Shown: positions 45,126 through 51,027 of the stretch, piece after piece
Layout: each line of letters opens with the position of its first letter
Position numbering within the stretch: position 1 is the first letter of the stretch
NCBI GenBank assembly: GCA_037178675.1
Contig: JAYMGJ010000201.1
Location: 1 to 51,027 of the forward strand
Origin: Scleroderma bovista
Lineage: Eukaryota > Basidiomycota > Agaricomycetes > Boletales > Sclerodermataceae
DNA length: 51,027 nt
Reading direction: 5' to 3'
Translations under genes and position numbers: made by a program
Notes under the pieces: model-generated
The model's input: only the letters and a program-made list of their open reading frames with translations
What the model was told of the DNA's origin: nothing
The model's database searches: none

Positions 45126-45734
45126 ACCATCAATTAGAATATGAATCTGACTACAAACACTCATGAGAGTTGACAATACACATTACCAGTTCCAAGTTTG
45201 AAAGTAAAAAAGGTCTTGAAAGCTTCCAGTCACTCATGAGCCATAGACGACTTTGAGCGCCATCGCCGCCATAGGAAAGGAATGAATTAACGAGTTAGAA
45301 TCTGGACATAAATATGGGTGAGTGTTGTACGGCACATACCACACATCATAGTTGGACTTGATGAGCACTTGATCGCGTGGCACGGTGTTTTGCATTAGAG
45401 CTGGTTTGTCGCTGGGTAGTATTCAAAGCTGAGGTCATAGTACAGACACATAAGCCATTCACTCACTGGCAGTACAAGCATACTTTGTCCCATACTTGAG
45501 TTCGCGGTATGCTGTGGGGGCTGTAAGAGGGACGGTACGAATATCAGTACAACACCTCAGATGCATCTAAATTAGTATGTTGTCTGTCCGTGTTGATTGA
45601 GCCTCATCAATCGATGTGTTTGTGACATTGTTCAACGTAGTGCTAGCAATCTGGATTAGCGGCGAAGTCAGCAATGATCTGCAATGTTAGCTATATGGCG
45701 CAGGCTAGTGGGTGTTTGACCTTCGTCGGCAAGT
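45126..45734. other. Non-coding interval in the CACTA element
   Basis: Lies between the subterminal repeats and the stop of the minus-strand accessory gene; no supported gene. Confidence 0.4.
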
Positions 45735-48717
45735 TCAATTGTGACTTGTTCGAAGTTTCATTTGAAGTACCACCTGGCACGACGAGTCGAACTTTTGGGC
45801 GAGGTTTTGGCTAAGTCGACGACGAAACACGTCAGTGCTAATACAAAGTTGTGGGATGAGAGATGCCTTGGCCGTCTGCCCCTGGAGTTGCAGTAAAGTC
45901 TGTGCAGCCTCCTCTGTACTATCAACTCCACGTGTCAAGATCTCTGGTTTCCCCAATTGAAACGTGAGGATGATTTTCTGCATGATCTCATCTAATGCGG
46001 TGTCGTTGTCATCTGCCGGGTGGACGAGAATACCGGCATCACTGCTTGTAACCATGATCTTGTGCGCTTTGGCATCCGTTGTATACCCGTAGTCCTCTGA
46101 GATCAGTAGCACTGCAACAAATGGCACCAAAAAGTACATCATAAACTGTTGATGTGTTAGGGGTCATAGTATTGCAGTCAACTCCACAGACGGGGGGAAC
46201 ATGGAAAAAAGCATTTGCTGGATGATCGCACTACCTTTCTCTCCATAGCTATTGAACATCATGTTAGTGTTGATGTGCTTGGATATCAAAGACTTACTAT
46301 CCAGGACGGGCATTGTTGAACGTCGCTGATCCTGGAGACAAATTCGAGTTTCCTGTGTGGGCAAATGTCCCCAAGGTCAACCCATCTGTGGCTAAATCAC
46401 CCTCGAAGGACTTCCAGACTGACTGCCGTTCACAGAAACTCTTGTTGTAGATGACCGAACGTAATTGATCTTCAAGCTTGACGATACGTCCCGGAATGCC
46501 CTTGAAGTCCACTGTAGTAATCGGCCAACCTTTCTTTGTCGCCAACTTGAGATGTTCCACTTTTAAATGTTCCCTTCTAATCATGGCACAAATCTGAGTT
46601 GCCAATTGTGCCGCCGCGACATTGCGACCATGGCTACGAACTATGGCGACATATCTCTGCAATGCAGCAAAAAGGTCATTAGGGACTTCGGATGGAAGCT
46701 TATCCTTGCAGAGTATTCCTGGACACAATTTCAGGAGGTCTTCTCGACTTATCCCAGATTCTGGGGACTCCTCTTCCTCGTCTTCTTCCTCAGTAAGGTC
46801 CTGCATACGGTGCATGAACATGAGAATATAGGTTAGTCATAAGACCCACTTGTGGTCCAAGAGAAACATCTTCTCGTCTCCTCTTGTATGACACTGATGA
46901 CTCGTCTTGGGGCTCCTATGTACATGGGCGCCTGCAGGACACAACCGCCACCGGAAATTTCTCACCTTTGGTGCCAAGCTTTGGGTTGCCTTCATCTGCG
47001 TCTGGGATGCCTATGTAAGGGTGAGCGCAACAGACATCAAATATGTCTAACCTTTGGTGCCAAGCTCGGTGCTTTCTTAGTCTGTGCCTGGAGCGTGGTG
47101 AGTATAACAGACGTCGTGATCAGACGTATCTTACCTTTGGTGCCGAGCTCGGTGCTTTCTTAGTCTGCGCCTGGGATGCCTATGTATGGATGAGCGCAAC
47201 AGACATCAAATATGTCTGACCTTTGGTGCCGAGCTCAGTGCTTTCTTAGGCTGCGCCTGGAGCGTGGTGAGTATAACAGACATGGTGATCAGACGTGTCT
47301 TACCTTTGGTGCCGAGCTCGGTGCTTTCTTAGTCTGCGCCTGGGATGCCTATGTATGGATGAGTGCAACAGACATCAAATATGTCTGACCTTTGGTGCCG
47401 AGCTCGGTGCTTTCTTAGGCTGCACCTGGAGTGTGGTGAGTATAACAGACATGGTGATCAGACGTGTCTTACCTTCGGTGCCAAGCTCGGTGCTTTCTTA
47501 GTCTGCACCTGGAGTGTGGTGAGTATAACAGACGTAGTGATCAGACATGTCTTACCTTTGGTGCCGAGCTTTGGGCTGTCTTCGTCTGCGACCCATTTCC
47601 AACTGATTCTGCTTGTCCCTTTCTCTGCCAAACCGCATCAGAAATCAGCTTTCATACAGATCAATATATACGCTCACCTTTTTCTTCCCTTCCATTCATT
47701 GGTGAAGTTTCTTGTTTGGACGGGAATCCTCCCCATGCGCCTCAATGACTTCCATATCATTATCCACCTCATCTTCATCTTGGAATTCGTCCTTGTCTTC
47801 ATCTTGGCATTCCTCCTCATCCTCATCTTGGAAGTCGTCCTCATCTTCATCTTCATCGTACTCTTCGTCCCAATCTCCCCTGATCTAAACCACATTGGAT
47901 GACCTTGCATTCGGGTATGGAAAAAACCACTTGCTTACCTTTTTTCGACACCGTCCATGTTGGTGGGCAATGGCACGCTTGACATGTTTGACATCGTCCT
48001 GTTCTTCATCATCTGACTCGTCTCTCTTTCTCTGAATTGCATGAGAGGTTTAGCTTGAGCTCAAATACAAATGAAGACAACATACCTTTCGCATGCATTC
48101 TGATGATGACCTGTTTTTCAAAACCTGCGCAATTAGGTCGCGTACAGCCCAGCTGCCCTCACACCGCATCAGGATGTCTGACTTTGATTGGGCCTATGCA
48201 TATCAGCAGCATATATGCACGTGGAAAATCCTTTTTACCTTTCGAATGACCTTCTTGACAAGTAGTTTGTCAGCTTGATGAGCTAGCGCACAACTGGTAT
48301 CAAGATGCTGGTAAACTAGCTGCCGTACAAGGTCCTGTCAAGTAGCAGGCACACAATGATATAAAGAAAAGCAGAATTGAAAGTATACGCACTGTAAGCC
48401 GATTGTACATGTCCTTCTTGCTTGAGAGTCCCAAGGCATCTATGATTTGATACCCATCACTTCAACCTGCTTGCCCCTTGGGCTTGCAAATCCATCCTAA
48501 CGGTTTTGGTTTATCATCAGAAGATCCGTCTTCGCATTCTCCACTTCTTCTTCCTTCTTTGGCCCGTTCTTTCCCTAGAGCAAGGGGCTGAGAACTAACA
48601 AATATGATAATCGATAACCATGAACTCACTCCAATGAGTCTCAACCTCCACCTGGAGTTGAGACAAAGACTCCCCCAATGCATCGAGCCTTGATTTCTTC
48701 TGCTTTGGCTTTGTCAT
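45735..48717 (-). CDS. CACTA accessory gene (second ORF), many exons, probably damaged
   Basis: Starts MTKPKQKKSRLDALGESLSQ at 48717. Exons that join in phase: 48717-48646, 48587-48393, 48334-48239, 48193-48086, then 48031-47938. Motifs: GWICKPKGQAG, DGYQIIDALGLSSKKDMYNR, DLVRQLVYQHLDTSCALAHQ, ILMRCEGSWAVRDLIAQVLK. Then an acidic/basic region (47930-47670), an array of 36-nt exons (46966-47591), EEEDEEEESPESGISREDLL with a BEN-like-looking helical block to 46297, and after two introns YGEKGSAIIQQMLFSMFPP and MMYFLVPFVAVLLISEDYG, ending at 45735. A TGA lies at 48462, and a seven-A run at 47939-47945 leaves the frame into the acidic exon unresolved. By position it resembles TnpA-type accessory genes that bind subterminal repeats; this role is inferred, and the BEN resemblance is only an impression. 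Confidence 0.55.
46966..47591 (-). repeat. Tandem array of eight 36-nt exon units
   Basis: Exon units at 46966-47001, 47052-47087, 47135-47170, 47221-47256, 47304-47339, 47390-47425, 47473-47508 and 47556-47591 (the last is the 3' part of a longer exon). They are separated by introns of 50, 47, 50, 47, 50, 47 and 47 nt, each with GT and AG ends. Alternate units repeat every 169 bp. In one frame each exon reads AQTKKAPSSAPK or a close variant and is open in all eight; a second, very basic frame is open in seven. Confidence 0.75.
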
Positions 48718-48849
48718 TGAGATCGCAGGTGGGATGCAGTCACAGAAGGACTTTGTGTATTTGGAGGGACAGATCACATGATGTCACATGACCCCTGCAC
48801 TGCACGTGTCACGGCTGTGCTAAAGTCAGCGGGCTGCCACTTACTTATC
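48718..48849. promoter_or_regulatory. Divergent promoter of the two CACTA genes
   Basis: 132 bases separate the opposite ATGs at 48717 (minus) and 48850 (plus), so both promoters must lie here or overlap the genes. No TATA box is obvious. Confidence 0.5.
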
Positions 48850-51027
48850 ATGCCCCCAGTGCGATCAAGTAAAAAGTGTTGCAGGTGCCATCCAGGATGT
48901 GGAAAAAGATTGACCAGACAACAGCGAGCATCTCACTATAAGAGAGCAATACGCATGGGTCAGGCAGATGCAGTCGATTGCAGTGGAAGCTCGACTGCAG
49001 GGGAACATTTAGATCAGAACTCGCAATCAGTTCTGGTTGAAGGTTAGTTCAATAAAGACCAATGTCTGATCTAGATCAAATTTCCATTACAGATCGTTCG
49101 CATCAAACAAGGTCTACAAGTTCGAAATCCGAGACATCAGACTCAACAAGTAGAATCTCCGAGTCTGACTCTGACTCTGATGCAATGGAATACAGATATG
49201 ACGTTCAAGATGAGGGCTGGGGATGGGCAGAGGGGGATGATGGGGAAATGTCGGATGGGCTGGAAGATGACGCGAGGGAAAAGCAAGAACGAGAATTATT
49301 TACTCTTTGTATGTGGTCAATCTTTATTGTGGGCTTCACACACAAACCGATGTCACAATGTATATAGGGAACAGTATCTTGTCAGATGAAGACCATGACA
49401 ATATACGAATGTTCAATATCCTTATGACTGGGCATATTTCGCGGCATACATATTCACAGATGTGTTTTGCCTTTCGACACAAAATGAATATTGACTCTCA
49501 ATATATTATCTTTCAGCACATCGCAAAGTTATCTGGCATCAAATCACAATTTATTGACTGCTGCAAAAACTCGTGTATTGCGTACACTTCAAAATACGTT
49601 CACTTCCAGTCTTGTCCTTTTTGTCGAGAAGCACGATTCAACCAAGTCGGCAAGCCGCACCGACAATTCATGTATCTTCCGCTCATTCCGCAACTCCAAG
49701 GATATTTTCAAAGCGTGCAAATGATCCAGATCCTCTCATACCGTGCGGACTATGATCTCGGAAAAGGAGAGGTCTGTGATGTCTTCAATGGGAACCTCTA
49801 CCAAGAACTTCTTCGCTGCCGAGTTGTTGTTGATGGAGAGGAGTTATCTCACCAATACTTCTCGGATTCCCGGGACATCGCATTAGGGTTTTGTACAGAC
49901 AGTTACTTACTGTTCAGGCGGCGACGTAAGGGCCCTTGTGGGACACCCCTCCTTCTACAGAACTACAACCTGCCTCCAGATGTGCGAACTCGGAGCAAGA
50001 ACCTCTTGTGTGTTGGGATCGTGCCAGGACCCCACCAGCCTAAAGACTTGGGGTCTTTCCTCGTTCCTTTGGATGATGAATGTGCCGAGCTCGCATATGG
50101 CGTCCAGACTTTCGATGCATTGCAGCGAGCTCTTTTCAAGCTGCATGCTTATATTATCCTCAAATCAGGCGATATCGTTGCAATTGAGCGCTTTCTGAAT
50201 ATCAAAGGTCACAACTCGATCTTTCTTTGTTGGTCATGCAAAGTGAAAGCTATTCGCGGCTTAGGCAAGACCTACTACGTGCCACTTCATCCACCATCCC
50301 AAGATCGCGAGGAAAGGGCTCTGTATCAAGCAGCCCCTTTACGACACCATCAAGACTTCTTAAATACTGCGTCAATAATTTCTGTGGCTAATACGAAAGC
50401 AATGAAGATGAAGATTGCAAAACAGACCGGTATTAAAGGATTGCCAGGTCTGAGTCGTGTTGGAGCGCTGGATTATGCACGAGCTTCCGCATGGGAGTGG
50501 TTCCACCTCTTCCTCGAAAATGTTGTTCCCAATCTTGTCGATTTCTGGACAGGCCAGTTTAAGGGACTTGGAGTAGGCAGCAAAGACTTTGAAATCGCCC
50601 CCGATATCTGGCAAAAAGTTGGAGAGGAGACCGCTGCTGCAGTCCGACATATACCTTCTGTGTTTGTGCGTGTTCTCGCAAACATTGCAACCGACCGCTC
50701 GCTGTTCACTGCCGAGTCATGGAGCTTTTGGTTTGTATACCTTGCACCAAAGCTACTTGAAGGCCGATTTCCGAAGCAGAAATATTACAGACATATGTGC
50801 GAGCTTGCAGAAATCATGAAAGTCACATTGCAGTTGCGTGTCTCACATGAGCAGCTCGACGACATTGAGGGTCGCATTGTAGAATGGGTGCAGAAATATG
50901 AGAGGTATTCCCCCCATTCAGTACTATCGTAATACTAATGAATTTCTTTAGATACTATTATCAGTATGACATCGAGCGCCTACCAGCATGTACGCTTACT
51001 ATTCACGGCCTATTGCACGTGGTACAA
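48850..51027 (+). CDS. CACTA (EnSpm) TNP2-type transposase, 3' end outside window
   Basis: Exons 48850-49042, 49093-49308, 49368-50904 and 50952 onward join in phase with introns of 50, 59 and 47 nt and no stop. N terminus MPPVRSSKKCCRCHPGCGKR is a small Cys/His cluster, followed by an acidic Ser-rich linker (SESDSDSDAMEYRYD). The transposase body has CPFCREARFNQVGKPHRQFM, YLPLIPQLQGYFQS, GEVCDVFNGNLYQEL, SRDIALGFCTDSYLLFRR, NYNLPPDVRTR, GIVPGPHQPKDLGSFLVPL and KGHNSIFLCWSCKVKA, the ordered blocks of the tnp2 family. Exon 4 continues YYQYDIERLPACTLTIHGLL. I chose the ATG at 48850 because it opens the Cys cluster; an upstream in-frame ATG at 48778 is possible. As far as visible it is intact and the element may be autonomous. 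Confidence 0.9.

Larger units (their letters stand above)
44776..51027 (+). mobile_element. CACTA/EnSpm transposon, left part
   Basis: Candidate terminus CACTGTGGGAAG at 44776, preceded by TTG as possible half of a 3-bp duplication, followed by dense subterminal repeats, an accessory gene on the minus strand and a TNP2-type transposase on the plus strand. The right end lies beyond the window. Confidence 0.7.

Noticed and set aside
47363..47902. 179-codon plus-strand frame over the 36-nt exon array
   Set aside because: Follows the 169-bp repeat and ends in Leu/Phe/Ile-rich antisense of an acidic tract; the splice sites are on the minus strand.
1..51027. tRNA, rRNA or snRNA genes
   Set aside because: No cloverleaf-type or conserved RNA segment was recognised on either strand by eye; a covariance-model scan would be decisive.

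Overview
The window looks like a transposon-dense, gene-poor stretch of a basidiomycete (probably agaricomycete) nuclear genome. Genes are split by very short GT-AG introns (about 46-60 nt). Recognisable coding sequence is almost entirely transposable-element derived: Ty1/copia, Ty3/gypsy with chromodomain, CACTA/EnSpm, hAT-like and TIR elements. One rve-like integrase gene and one Cys-rich host-like gene are of types I associate with basidiomycetes. I see no conventional metabolic gene, tRNA, rRNA or CRISPR array. All calls come from reading the sequence; no database search was run.

Layout. 1-5220: 5' two thirds of a minus-strand copia element (Gag-PR-IN-RT, four in-frame TGA stops) and its LTR. 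5458-7430: decayed spliced integrase-core gene, minus strand. 8187-9381: spliced plus-strand host-like gene cut off by a gypsy LTR (9382-10020). 10021-16100: satellite and low-complexity tract arranged as a large imperfect inverted structure, containing a 1.4-kb hAT-like element with an 8-bp target duplication and a hairpin near the centre. 16100-19341: 5' half of a gypsy element. 19539-20085: small TIR element with TA target duplication. 20088-24153: second, decayed gypsy element on the minus strand with part of its LTR. 24154-24660: 3' end of a copia element, minus strand.

24664-44643: this 20-kb block begins and ends with related inverted termini followed in the same order by two kinds of degenerate repeat array (GGGTGGGCTA-type, then CCGCGG-type). 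It carries an unrecognised gene set: a pair of paralogous proline-rich proteins with conserved intron positions (33438-34831 minus, 38862-39967 plus), a Cys-rich/coiled-coil gene (35733-37820 plus) and small basic genes on the minus strand (40120-41322). Retroelements have landed in it at 27396-30560, 31039-31728 and 41323-43700. I interpret it as a large, possibly undescribed TIR element with no transposase that I can identify.

44776-51027 and beyond: the left part of a CACTA element, with candidate CACTG terminus, dense subterminal repeats, a divergent accessory gene (minus) containing a tandem array of 36-nt exons, and a TNP2-type transposase gene (plus) running off the window. The two CACTA genes diverge from a 132-bp intergenic promoter. 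Nearly all premature stops in the decayed genes are TGA, as expected if methylated CGA codons have decayed.
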